From Streptomyces violaceusniger Tu 4113 (GTDB lineage: Bacteria > Actinomycetota > Actinomycetes > Streptomycetales > Streptomycetaceae): DNA of 64,000 bases. The notes under the pieces were generated by a model. It did not search any database. It was not told the DNA's origin and was given only the letters and a program-made list of their open reading frames with translations. The position numbers and the translations under genes were made by a program. The stretch lies in NCBI RefSeq assembly GCF_000147815.2, contig NC_015957.1, positions 5,704,001-5,768,000 of the forward strand. The letters are read 5' to 3'. Shown piece after piece: positions 11,158 to 19,292 of the stretch. Each line of letters opens with the position of its first letter. Position 1 is the stretch's first letter.

Positions 11158-14100
11158 ATGTTCCGCAAGGTGCTGGTCGCCAATCGTGGAGAGATCGCCA
11201 TTCGCGCCTTCCGCGCCGGCTATGAGCTGGGCGCGAGAACCGTAGCCGTGTTCCCGCACGAGGACCGCAACTCGCTGCATCGGCTCAAGGCCGATGAGGC
11301 GTATGAGATCGGTGAGCCGGGCCATCCGGTGCGGGCCTATCTCTCCGTCGAGGAGATCGTCCGCGCGGCGCGCAGTGCGGGCGCGGACGCCGTCTATCCC
11401 GGATATGGCTTTCTGTCCGAGAACCCCGATCTCGCACGTGCGTGCGAAGAGGCGGGGATCACGTTCGTGGGGCCCAGCGCGCAGATCCTGGAGCTCACCG
11501 GGAACAAGGCGCGCGCGGTGGCCGCGGCCCGTGCGGCCGGGGTGCCGGCGCTCGGCTCCTCCGAGCCGTCGACCGATGTGGACGAGCTGGTCCGGGCCGC
11601 GGACGAGCTCGGCTTCCCGGTGTTCGTCAAGGCCGTCGCCGGTGGCGGCGGGCGCGGGATGCGCAGGGTCGAGAACCGGGAGACGCTGCGTGAGTCCATC
11701 GAGGCGGCGGCGCGGGAGGCCGAGTCCGCCTTCGGCGATTCCACGGTCTTCCTGGAGAAGGCGGTGGTGGAGCCCCGCCATATCGAGGTGCAGATCCTCG
11801 CCGACGGGCAGGGCGATGTCATCCATCTGTTCGAACGCGACTGCTCGGTGCAGCGGCGCCACCAGAAGGTGATCGAGCTGGCGCCGGCGCCCAACCTCGA
11901 TCCGGAGCTGCGGGCGCGGATCTGCGACGACGCGGTGAAGTTCGCCCGGCAGATCGGCTATCGCAACGCCGGCACGGTGGAGTTTCTGCTCGACCGCGAG
12001 GGCCGCCATGTGTTCATCGAGATGAATCCGCGGATCCAGGTCGAGCATACGGTGACCGAGGAGATCACCGATGTCGATCTGGTCCAGTCGCAGTTGCGGA
12101 TCGCCGCCGGCCAGACGCTGTCCGACCTCGGCCTCACCCAGGACAGCGTGTATGTGCGGGGTGCGGCGCTGCAGTGCCGGATCACCACCGAGGACCCGGC
12201 CAACGGCTTCCGCCCGGACACCGGAATGATCAGCGCATATCGCTCCCCGGGCGGCTCCGGCATCCGGCTGGACGGTGGCACCACCCACTCCGGTGCGGAG
12301 ATCAGCGCCCACTTCGATTCGATGCTGGTCAAGCTGACCTGCCGGGGGCGGGACTTCGCGACCGCGGTCGGCCGCGCCCGGCGTGCGGTGGCCGAGTTCC
12401 GCATCCGCGGCGTATCCACGAACATCCCCTTCCTCCAGGCGGTGCTGGACGATCCGGACTTCCGGGCCGGACAGGTCACCACGTCGTTCATCGAGCAGCG
12501 GCCGCATCTGCTGACCGCGCGGCACTCCGCCGACCGCGGTACCAAGCTGCTCACCTATCTCGCCGATGTCACGGTGAACAAGCCGCACGGCGAGCGGCCC
12601 CATCTGATCAACGCGAGCACCAAGCTGCCCCCGGTGCCGGACACCGCGCCGCCCGCCGGCTCCAAGCAGCGGCTCACCGAGCTGGGCCCGGAGGGTTTCG
12701 CGCGATGGCTGCGCGAGTCGCCCACGATCGGGGTCACCGACACCACCTTCCGGGACGCGCATCAGTCGCTGCTGGCCACCCGGGTCCGCACCAGGGACCT
12801 GCTGGCCGTGGCCCCGGTGGTGGCCCGGAGCGTGCCGCAACTGCTGTCGCTGGAGTGCTGGGGCGGGGCCACCTACGACGTGGCGCTGCGCTTCCTCGCC
12901 GAGGACCCGTGGGAGCGGCTGGCCAAGCTGCGCGAGGCGGTGCCCAACATCTGTCTGCAGATGCTGCTGCGCGGCCGCAACACGGTGGGCTACACGCCGT
13001 ACCCGACCGAGGTGACCACCGCCTTCGTACAGGAGGCCACGGCCACCGGAATCGACATCTTCCGGATCTTCGACGCGCTGAACGACATCGGGCAGATGCG
13101 GCCCGCGATCGACGCGGTACGGGAGACCGGCTCGGCGATCGCCGAGGTGGCGCTCTGCTACACCTCCGACCTGTCCGACCCCTCGGAGCAGCTCTACACC
13201 CTCGACTACTATCTGCGGCTCGCCGAGCAGATCGTGGACGCGGGCGCGCATGTGCTGGCCATCAAGGACATGGCGGGGCTGCTGCGCGCCCCGGCCGCGG
13301 CCACACTGGTCTCCGCGCTGCGCAGGGAGTTCGACCTGCCGGTGCACATCCACACCCATGACACCGCGGGCGGCCAGCTCGCCACCTATCTCGCGGCGGT
13401 CCAGGCCGGTGCGGACGCGGTGGACGGCGCGGTGGCCTCCATGGCGGGCACCACCTCCCAGCCGTCGCTGTCGGCGATCGTGGCCGCCACCGACCACTCC
13501 GACCGGCCGACCGGGCTCGACCTCGAGGCGATCGGCGGCCTGGAGCCGTACTGGGAGGCGGTGCGCAAGATCTACGCACCGTTCGAGGCGGGCCTCGCCT
13601 CGCCGACCGGGCGGGTGTACCACCATGAGATCCCCGGCGGTCAGCTGTCCAATCTGCGCACCCAGGCCATCGCGCTCGGCCTCGGCGACCGGTTCGAGGA
13701 GATCGAGGCGATGTACACCGCCGCGGACCGGATGCTGGGCCATCTGGTGAAGGTCACCCCGTCGTCGAAGGTGGTCGGCGATCTCGCGCTGCACCTGGTG
13801 GGGGCGGGGGTGTCGCCGGAGGACTTCGAGGCGGATCCGGGCCGGTACGACATCCCGGACTCGGTCATCGGGTTCCTCCGCGGCGAGCTGGGCAATCCGC
13901 CGGGCGGCTGGCCCGAGCCGTTCCGCAGCAAGGCGCTGGAGGGCCGCGCCGCCGCCAAGCCGACGGCCGCAGAGCTGTCCACGGAGGACCGGGAGCTGCT
14001 GGAGAAGGATCCGCGGGCGACGCTGAACCGGCTGCTGTTCCCCGGTCCGACCAAGGAGTTCGAGGCGCGTCGGCAGGCCCATGGCGACACCAGCGTGCTG

Positions 14101-14535
14101 GACAGCAAGGACTTCTTCTACGGGCTGCGCCCGCGGCAGGAGTACACGGTGGACCTCGAGCCCGGGGTCCGGCTGCTGATCGAGCTGGAGGCCATCGGCG
14201 ACGCCGACGAGCGCGGTATGCGCACGGTGATGGCCTCGCTGAACGGGCAGTTGCGCCCGGTCCAGGTGCGGGACAACTCCGCGGCCTCCGACGTACCGGC
14301 CACCGAGAAGGCCGACCGGAGCAACCCCGGCCATGTGGCGGCGCCCTTCGCGGGTGTGGTGACGCTGGCGGTGACCGAGGGCGATCAGGTGGAGGCCGGT
14401 GCCACCGTGGCGACGATCGAGGCGATGAAGATGGAGGCCACCATCGCGGCCCCGAAGAGCGGGACCGTGTCGCGCATCGCCATCAGCGCGATCCAGCAGG
14501 TGGAAGGCGGCGATCTGCTGGTCGCTCTCACCTGA
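11158..14535 (+). CDS. pyc: Pyruvate carboxylase
   Basis: 1125-residue single-chain biotin enzyme that carboxylates pyruvate to oxaloacetate, an anaplerotic step. The biotin carboxylase domain (about 1-450) begins MFRKVLVANRGEIAIRAFRA and has the ATP-binding GGGGRGMR loop and EMNPRIQVEHTVTEEI. The carboxyltransferase domain has DTTFRDAHQSLLATRVRT near 525 and IFDALND near 640. The C-terminal biotinyl domain has the biotinylation site EAMKMEA near 1090. Length and domain order match the alpha-4 form of actinobacteria. The gene is monocistronic, with a strong stem-loop after it. GTP/CoA regulation cannot be judged from sequence. Confidence 0.97.
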   Translation: MFRKVLVANRGEIAIRAFRAGYELGARTVAVFPHEDRNSLHRLKADEAYEIGEPGHPVRAYLSVEEIVRAARSAGADAVYPGYGFLSENPDLARACEEAGITFVGPSAQILELTGNKARAVAAARAAGVPALGSSEPSTDVDELVRAADELGFPVFVKAVAGGGGRGMRRVENRETLRESIEAAAREAESAFGDSTVFLEKAVVEPRHIEVQILADGQGDVIHLFERDCSVQRRHQKVIELAPAPNLDPELRARICDDAVKFARQIGYRNAGTVEFLLDREGRHVFIEMNPRIQVEHTVTEEITDVDLVQSQLRIAAGQTLSDLGLTQDSVYVRGAALQCRITTEDPANGFRPDTGMISAYRSPGGSGIRLDGGTTHSGAEISAHFDSMLVKLTCRGRDFATAVGRARRAVAEFRIRGVSTNIPFLQAVLDDPDFRAGQVTTSFIEQRPHLLTARHSADRGTKLLTYLADVTVNKPHGERPHLINASTKLPPVPDTAPPAGSKQRLTELGPEGFARWLRESPTIGVTDTTFRDAHQSLLATRVRTRDLLAVAPVVARSVPQLLSLECWGGATYDVALRFLAEDPWERLAKLREAVPNICLQMLLRGRNTVGYTPYPTEVTTAFVQEATATGIDIFRIFDALNDIGQMRPAIDAVRETGSAIAEVALCYTSDLSDPSEQLYTLDYYLRLAEQIVDAGAHVLAIKDMAGLLRAPAAATLVSALRREFDLPVHIHTHDTAGGQLATYLAAVQAGADAVDGAVASMAGTTSQPSLSAIVAATDHSDRPTGLDLEAIGGLEPYWEAVRKIYAPFEAGLASPTGRVYHHEIPGGQLSNLRTQAIALGLGDRFEEIEAMYTAADRMLGHLVKVTPSSKVVGDLALHLVGAGVSPEDFEADPGRYDIPDSVIGFLRGELGNPPGGWPEPFRSKALEGRAAAKPTAAELSTEDRELLEKDPRATLNRLLFPGPTKEFEARRQAHGDTSVLDSKDFFYGLRPRQEYTVDLEPGVRLLIELEAIGDADERGMRTVMASLNGQLRPVQVRDNSAASDVPATEKADRSNPGHVAAPFAGVVTLAVTEGDQVEAGATVATIEAMKMEATIAAPKSGTVSRIAISAIQQVEGGDLLVALT

Positions 14536-14551
14536 GCCGACAGCGTCGACG

Positions 14552-14606
14552 AGCCGCCGCCACCGGTCCCCGGCCCTCGGGTCAGGGGTGCTCGGTGGCG
14601 GCGGCT
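14552..14606. terminator. Bidirectional stem-loop after pyc
   Basis: A perfect 14-base inverted repeat: AGCCGCCGCCACCG at 14552-14565 pairs with CGGTGGCGGCGGCT at 14593-14606. It lies between convergent pyc and a TetR gene; its right arm overlaps the last codons of the TetR gene. No T-run is present, as is common in this group. Confidence 0.7.
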
Positions 14607-15244
14607 TCGTATGCCCGCAGAAAGGTGTCCACCGCGGACCGGGCGACCGTGCGCGTCTCGGCCGCGGAGACCTTGCGGGTGCCCAGCCGGGACCGCGCCT
14701 CCATGGGGCCGGTGAGCAGCGCGAGCAACTGCTCCGCGGCCTGCGCCGGATCACCCGGCCGCAGCCCCCCGGCCAGCGACAGCCGGGCCAGCCGGTCCGC
14801 CAGCGCCTCACCGAGCCGGATGGCCGTACGCCCCTGGACGATCTCGATCAGATCGGGGAAGTCGGCCGCCTGGGCGTAGGTGAGCCGCCGCAGGGCACGG
14901 GAACGCTCCCCGCAGCACACCTGGAGCATGCGGTACGCCATGTCCTCCAGAGCGGCGCGCAGATCGTCCCCGGGCTCGCGCAGCCGCTCGACGACGGCGA
15001 GGTTCTCCGCCATCACGGCGTCGGCCGCGGCCTCCATGGCATGGCGGAACAGGGTCTCCTTGTCGGTGAGGTGGTTGTACACCGTGGGCTTGGCGACACC
15101 CGCCTCATCCGCGATGTCCTGGACGCACGCCTGTCCGTAGCCCCGCCGGGCGAAGACGGTGAAGGCGGCGTCAAGGATCGCCTGCCGCTTGTCGATACGC
15201 CCTCGCGAGACCTTCCGCCCGGACGAGGCTGTCACTGCCGTCAT
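14582..15244 (-). CDS. TetR-family repressor
   Basis: 220-residue regulator. The N-terminal HTH reads RQAILDAAFTVFARRGYGQA then VQDIADEAGVAKPTVYNHL, which is the TetR signature; the C-terminal ligand domain is generic. The ATG at 15244 (MTAVTASSG) is chosen. It is divergent from a Dabb-family gene, and the gap between them holds two copies of TGAAC-N6-GTTCA, good candidates for its operators. It probably represses both itself and the Dabb gene. The inducer is unknown. Confidence 0.9.
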   Translation of the reverse strand: MTAVTASSGRKVSRGRIDKRQAILDAAFTVFARRGYGQACVQDIADEAGVAKPTVYNHLTDKETLFRHAMEAAADAVMAENLAVVERLREPGDDLRAALEDMAYRMLQVCCGERSRALRRLTYAQAADFPDLIEIVQGRTAIRLGEALADRLARLSLAGGLRPGDPAQAAEQLLALLTGPMEARSRLGTRKVSAAETRTVARSAVDTFLRAYEAAATEHP

Positions 15245-15273
15245 CGGCGCATCGTATCTCACAACACGCCGTA

Positions 15274-15350
15274 CTGAACTCGTCGGTTCAGATTTCCCAA
15301 CCCCCTTGCCCATTGACGCGACTGGACATTAATTTGAACCAGCCAGTTCA
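15274..15350. promoter_or_regulatory. Paired TetR operators TGAAC-N6-GTTCA
   Basis: Two inverted repeats of the same design lie between the divergent genes. CTGAAC-N6-GTTCAG occupies 15274-15291 and TGAAC-N6-GTTCA occupies 15335-15350. They share arms and spacer length but differ in the spacer bases, as real operator copies do. Confidence 0.75.
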
Positions 15351-15381
15351 TCTGCCAACTTATCCACGAGGGGAACTCCCC

Positions 15382-15801
15382 ATGCTGCTCAACGTGTTGC
15401 GGTTCAGCTTCAAGGACGGCACGACCCAGGAGGACAAGGCCAGGGTTCTGGCGGCAATGCGCCGTACGGGCGCGCTGGAGCCGGTCGCGTTCTCCACCGT
15501 CGGCCAGTTCCTCGGCGACTCGGCCGAGGGCTTCACCCATGCCTACTGCGCGGCGGTGGCCGATCTGGCGGCACTGGACCGGTATCTGCATGACCCGTTG
15601 CACATCGCGGGCGACGACGAGATCCTTCCTCATCTCGCGAAGCTCTCGGCGTTCCAGCTGTCGGACGACATGGACCCCGCGCTCGGCGAACAGGTCATGG
15701 GGATGCATCTGAAGAAGGTGGCGATGCACCCGCAGTGGGGTCAGGCGCTCGACGCGATCTCCGACCTCGGCGGCCCGTCCGGGAGCTCCTCCACCGGCTG
15801 A
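15382..15801 (+). CDS. Stress-responsive alpha/beta-barrel (Dabb) family protein
   Basis: 139-residue small soluble protein resembling the Dabb family: MLLNVLRFSFKDGTTQEDKA at the start, then a mid-region LAALDRYLHDPLHIAG that matches the usual Y-x-x-H-P-x-H pattern. Dabb proteins are dimeric ferredoxin-like barrels, sometimes stress-induced, sometimes enzymes. The C-terminal 40 residues are an extension beyond the usual fold. It is divergent from a TetR gene and is probably its regulated target through the operators at 15274-15350. The ATG at 15382 is used because the upstream in-frame residues lie across the operators. Confidence 0.8.
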   Translation: MLLNVLRFSFKDGTTQEDKARVLAAMRRTGALEPVAFSTVGQFLGDSAEGFTHAYCAAVADLAALDRYLHDPLHIAGDDEILPHLAKLSAFQLSDDMDPALGEQVMGMHLKKVAMHPQWGQALDAISDLGGPSGSSSTG

Positions 15802-16830
15802 CCTCGGGTGGCCGCGCCGCCGCACGGCCCGACAGTCTGGTGGCCGGTAGCGCACCGGCCGCGGCCACGGCCGCGAGAGCCGTCAGCGCCGGCCCCATCG
15901 CCGAGAGGAAGCCGTCGGCCGCCCAGCCCGGCCCGTCGCCGGGCGGCCGTCCGGTGGTGCCGCCCGGTCCGGCCACGCTCATCAGCGTGGTCGCGGCGGC
16001 GACCCCCAGCGCGGGGCCGATGTTCATGGCGGTCTGCTGGAGCCCGCCCGCCACCCCGGCGGTGTCCACGGACGCGTGGCGCACGACGACGGTGGTCGCG
16101 GTGACCATCACGGTGGCGAAACCCGCGCCCAGCACGAGAAAGCATCCACCGATCGCCTCGGCGCCCGAGCCCCGGCCGAGACGGGACATCAGCAGCACAC
16201 CGGCCGCCACCAGAACCATCCCCGCAACCGCAGTCCGGCGGGGTCCCTGACGGCGCCTCAGCAGTGCCGCCACCGGTGCGTGCAGGACGTGCTCGCGCTG
16301 GATCCGCTCGCCAGCGGGCTGAGGGCGCTCCCGCTGGCGGTGATGATGGTGCTGGGCGTGGTCAGCGCCCCGCCGACCAGGGGGCCTGCCGCGGCCGCCA
16401 GCCCGATGGCGCCGGTCCGCACCGCGAGGGGCCTGCCGAGCAGGTCGGGCGGATACGCGGCGCGCAGCATCCCGAGGGTGGCGGGTTGCAGCAGCGCCCC
16501 GAAGACCCCCTGGGCGACCCGCAGCCCGATCACCCAGCCGATGCCGCCCGCGAGCCCGATGCCCGCCGAGGCGGCGCCGAAGCCCAGCATCCCGATGGCG
16601 AAGACGCGCCGATGGCCGTGGCGGTCGCCGAGGCGGCCCGCGAACACCAGCAGACTCGCCACGGCGATCAGATATCCGGTACTGGTCCACTGGACCTGGG
16701 CGAACGTGGCATGGAGGTCCCGCTGCAGACGGGGCTGGGCGACGGTCAGCACGGTGCTGTCCAGGGCGACGATCACGGCCCCGGTGACACTGCCGACGAG
16801 GGTGAGGCGTCGTGCACGCGGGGCGCTCAT
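15695..16830 (-). pseudogene. MFS drug transporter (DHA2 type) broken by inversion and deletion
   Basis: Remains of a 14-helix drug exporter. The N-terminal part (16830 down to about 16358) is intact, with LDSTVLTVAQPRLQRDL, GRLGDRHGHRRVFAIG and GLAAAAGPLVGGALTT. The C-terminal part (about 16279 down) resumes at APVAALLRRRQGPRRTAVAG. Between them, bases 16280-16357 encode the missing transporter segment on the opposite strand: VQDVLALDPLASGLRALPLA then VMMVLG, which joins perfectly onto APVAALLRRR. So about 78 bases are inverted, and roughly 100 residues (helices 6 to 8) are also gone. The start overlaps the upstream TetR stop (4 bases). The C-terminal frame runs into the 3' end of the convergent Dabb gene. 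Not functional. Confidence 0.85.
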
Positions 16831-17417
16831 CGGGCCTCCGGGCCGAGGTGCGCGTCGAGCGCGGCACGCAGCAGCGGCTCGGCGTCATCCACTCCCACCG
16901 CGAGCTGAAGGCTGCCCCAGCCCCACAGTTGGGCGATGCCGTGCAGATTCGCCCACAGCGCGCCCGCGACGATCCGTGGCTCCGCGCCGGAGTCCGGCCG
17001 CACCCTGGCCACCAGGTCGACGAGGGTGGCGAAAAGCGGCAGGCTCGTCTCCCGCAGGCCGAGCTGGTTGCTCTCCAGGAGATCGTGACGGAACATCAGC
17101 TCGAACATGCCACGGTTGGTCAGCGCGAAGTCGAGACAGCTCCGCGCCAGAGCCGTCAACTGCCCGCGTGGATCGCCCTCATGAGCGGCGATGGCCGCAC
17201 CGGCCTGGTCGGCCAGGCGCTCGAAGCCGCGGCGCGCGATGGCGGACAGCAGGGCCAGATGCGTCGGGAAGTAGCGCCGCGGCGCCCCGTGGGACACCCC
17301 GGCCCGACGGGCGATCTCCCGCAGCGAAAGGGCCTGCGCCCCCTCCGCCTCCACCAGCCCCACTCCGACGTCCACCAATCGGGACCGGAGACCCGAGTCC
17401 TGCTCACGCTCATCCAT
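16827..17417 (-). CDS. TetR-family repressor of the adjacent transporter
   Basis: 196-residue TetR protein. The HTH region is LVEAEGAQALSLREIARRAG and VSHGAPRRYFPTHLALLSAI, with a C-terminal domain of the WHG type. The ATG at 17417 is chosen over an in-frame GTG 6 bases earlier; both lie within one copy of a palindromic operator, so autoregulation is likely. It overlaps the broken MFS gene by 4 bases, the usual arrangement of a self-controlled exporter operon. With the exporter destroyed the regulator is now orphaned. Confidence 0.9.
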   Translation of the reverse strand: MDEREQDSGLRSRLVDVGVGLVEAEGAQALSLREIARRAGVSHGAPRRYFPTHLALLSAIARRGFERLADQAGAAIAAHEGDPRGQLTALARSCLDFALTNRGMFELMFRHDLLESNQLGLRETSLPLFATLVDLVARVRPDSGAEPRIVAGALWANLHGIAQLWGWGSLQLAVGVDDAEPLLRAALDAHLGPEAR

Positions 17418-17454
17418 AGACACTGTCTACCAGAGAGGAGTAGACAGTGTCTAC
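17416..17454. promoter_or_regulatory. Two tandem TAGACA-N-TGTCTA operators
   Basis: Perfect inverted repeats TAGACA-C-TGTCTA (17417-17429) and GTAGACA-G-TGTCTAC (17440-17454) are spaced 24 bases start to start. The first overlaps the TetR start codon. This strongly indicates autorepression. Confidence 0.85.
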
Positions 17455-17664
17455 GCGTTCAAAATGACGAATGAATGCCCATCATCAGAGACCAGAGGAC
17501 CTGCGAAGCACCCAAAAAGGGGCACGCATGTTCATCTACGTGAATGTCATTCTGAGGTAAAGAACCGCCCGTGAGCCTTGACGGTCCATTTGGTCCGGTC
17601 CAATGTGCGTGGTGCGCCATGAGCACGCCACTCCTTTACCGAATCAGGAAGGAAGTCAACGACC

Positions 17665-18513
17665 ATGGCAGAACCCCTCGTTCCGCGCTCGTTAAGCCGC
17701 CGCCGGGTCCTCGGCTCGATGGCCGCGGCCGCCGTCGGAACACCGATCGCCCTCGGGCAACTGACCTCGGGGGCCGCCCCGGCCTCCGCCGCCTCCCGGG
17801 CCGCGGCCGCGCAGTTGCTCTGGCATCCGGACCCGTCCAGCGCCGGGCTCAAGGCGTTCGAGGGCATCGAGGCCGACCGCGGCAACGCACACCCCGACCG
17901 GGACTATGTGGTCGTCGAGGGCGGCGACCACTACCGCTTCAACATCTGGAAGGACGACCGGGACACCACAGGTGGCGGCGACCGCCAGCGCACCGAGTCC
18001 AAGGGCATGGTGCAGGACGGCACCGCCCTGAAGATGCGCGACGGTGAGACATGGACCATCAGCTACGAGATGTTCATGCCCACCTCGCTGCACGGCACCA
18101 GCAAGTTCACGCACATCTTCCAGACCAAGACCCCGGCGGACAACGGCGGTCCGTACATCACTCTGGACCTGGGCCGCAGCGGCAGCACGGAAACGCTGCG
18201 GGCCCGTGCGTACGCCAACTCCGGCTCACCGGACATCGCCTCGACCAATCTGTCGCCGCTGCGCAACAAGTGGATCACCATCGAGTGGACGCTCACCATC
18301 GGCTCGAAGGGCAAGGCGGCCTTCGTGGCCCGCAACGGCACCGGGCCCGGCGCCCCGGTCGCGGTCCAGGGCAGCATGTCCAATGTGAAGATGCCGGACC
18401 AGGACGACTACCAGCGGCCCAAGTGGGGCATTTACCGCTCGGTCGAGAGCGCCTCGTCGGACATCCTCGACACCTATCTGCTGTTCCGGAACTTCCAGGC
18501 GTCCAAGGCATAG
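17665..18513 (+). CDS. Tat-exported polysaccharide-lyase-like protein
   Basis: 282-residue secreted protein. The Tat signal SRRRVLGSMAAAAVGTPIAL is followed by a cleavage-like ASAASRA near residue 44. The mature part resembles heparin-lyase-I-type beta-jelly-roll proteins: WTISYEMFMPTSLHGTSKFT, IFQTKTPADNGGPYITLDL, and a late WGIYRSVESASSDILDTYLL. These features fit a polysaccharide-binding or degrading enzyme, but catalytic residues cannot be assigned. Codon 10 (17692-17694) is TTA, suggesting bldA-dependent translation. The start is preceded by GGAAGG. It is monocistronic and ends at a strong stem-loop. Confidence 0.72.
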   Translation: MAEPLVPRSLSRRRVLGSMAAAAVGTPIALGQLTSGAAPASAASRAAAAQLLWHPDPSSAGLKAFEGIEADRGNAHPDRDYVVVEGGDHYRFNIWKDDRDTTGGGDRQRTESKGMVQDGTALKMRDGETWTISYEMFMPTSLHGTSKFTHIFQTKTPADNGGPYITLDLGRSGSTETLRARAYANSGSPDIASTNLSPLRNKWITIEWTLTIGSKGKAAFVARNGTGPGAPVAVQGSMSNVKMPDQDDYQRPKWGIYRSVESASSDILDTYLLFRNFQASKA

Positions 18514-18549
18514 CCGGCGGCCGCTCCCGTGGCGAGACACACCCGCGGC

Positions 18550-18588
18550 GGTGACACGGGGCCGGTGGCGCCCCGGCCCCGCGTCACC
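18550..18588. terminator. Bidirectional stem-loop
   Basis: A 16-base inverted repeat with one mismatch, 18550-18565 against 18573-18588, lies between the convergent lyase-like and MarR genes. It overlaps the MarR stop codon. Confidence 0.65.
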
Positions 18589-19123
18589 GGCCGTCGGACA
18601 CGTCGGATAGGCCGGATACGTCGGATGCACTGAACGCGCCGGATACGCCGGACACCGGCAGGTGGCGCGCCACGGAGGCGTTGAGCCGCTTCAGGAACTC
18701 CGTCAGCCGGGCGAGGTCCTCGTCCGGCCAGTCCACGATGGCCTCGCCCAGCAGCCGTGTCCGCCGCTCGGCCGCCAGCGCGACATGGCGGCGCCCGGCG
18801 TCGGTCAGCTCCACCCTCCGTATCCGCCGGTCCACGGTGTCCCGGACCCGGGTCACCAGCCCTGCCGCCGTCAGCCGGTCGACGACGCGCACGGCGCGGG
18901 CCCGGTCGGTCAGCAGCAGGGCGGCGATGTCGGACACCGCGGGGCCGGGCGGGGAGCTGGCCTCGACGAAGCGCAGCACCCGGTAACCGGTGGGGGTGAC
19001 ATCCGTGGGCAGCCCGCCCAGAAAGCGCTCACGTACCAGCGGTCCGTACAGCCCGAACCGGGCGGGCCGCAGCTCCCGCAGCACCGCGTCCAGCCCGCGC
19101 AGCTCTTCGTCCCGATCGTTCAC
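18584..19123 (-). CDS. MarR-family regulator
   Basis: 179-residue winged-helix regulator: LLLTDRARAVRVVDRLTAAG is the recognition-helix region and LVTRVRDTVDRRIRRVELTD the wing, followed by TDAGRRHVALAAER, typical of MarR. The GTG at 19123 (VNDRDEELRG) gives a normal length; the frame stays open upstream but without MarR-like sequence. The C-terminal 20 residues (VSGVSGAFSASDVSGLSD) are low complexity and come from short degenerate repeats of CGTCGGATA type. It is divergent from the purple acid phosphatase gene, a possible target. Confidence 0.85.
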   Translation of the reverse strand: MNDRDEELRGLDAVLRELRPARFGLYGPLVRERFLGGLPTDVTPTGYRVLRFVEASSPPGPAVSDIAALLLTDRARAVRVVDRLTAAGLVTRVRDTVDRRIRRVELTDAGRRHVALAAERRTRLLGEAIVDWPDEDLARLTEFLKRLNASVARHLPVSGVSGAFSASDVSGLSDVSDGR

Positions 19124-19292
19124 AGGGACCAGCGTGCTGCGCCGCCACCGCCCCTGGCAACGCACATCCGCCACCGTCCACCGAGATGGTTGTCCGGGTT
19201 CGCCGTCCGGTCGTCCGGCGGTAGCCCACCGTGCCGCGGTGTTCACGGCGCCACGGTGTCAGGCGGCGGCGAGCGCGTGGGAGCTTCGCCCC

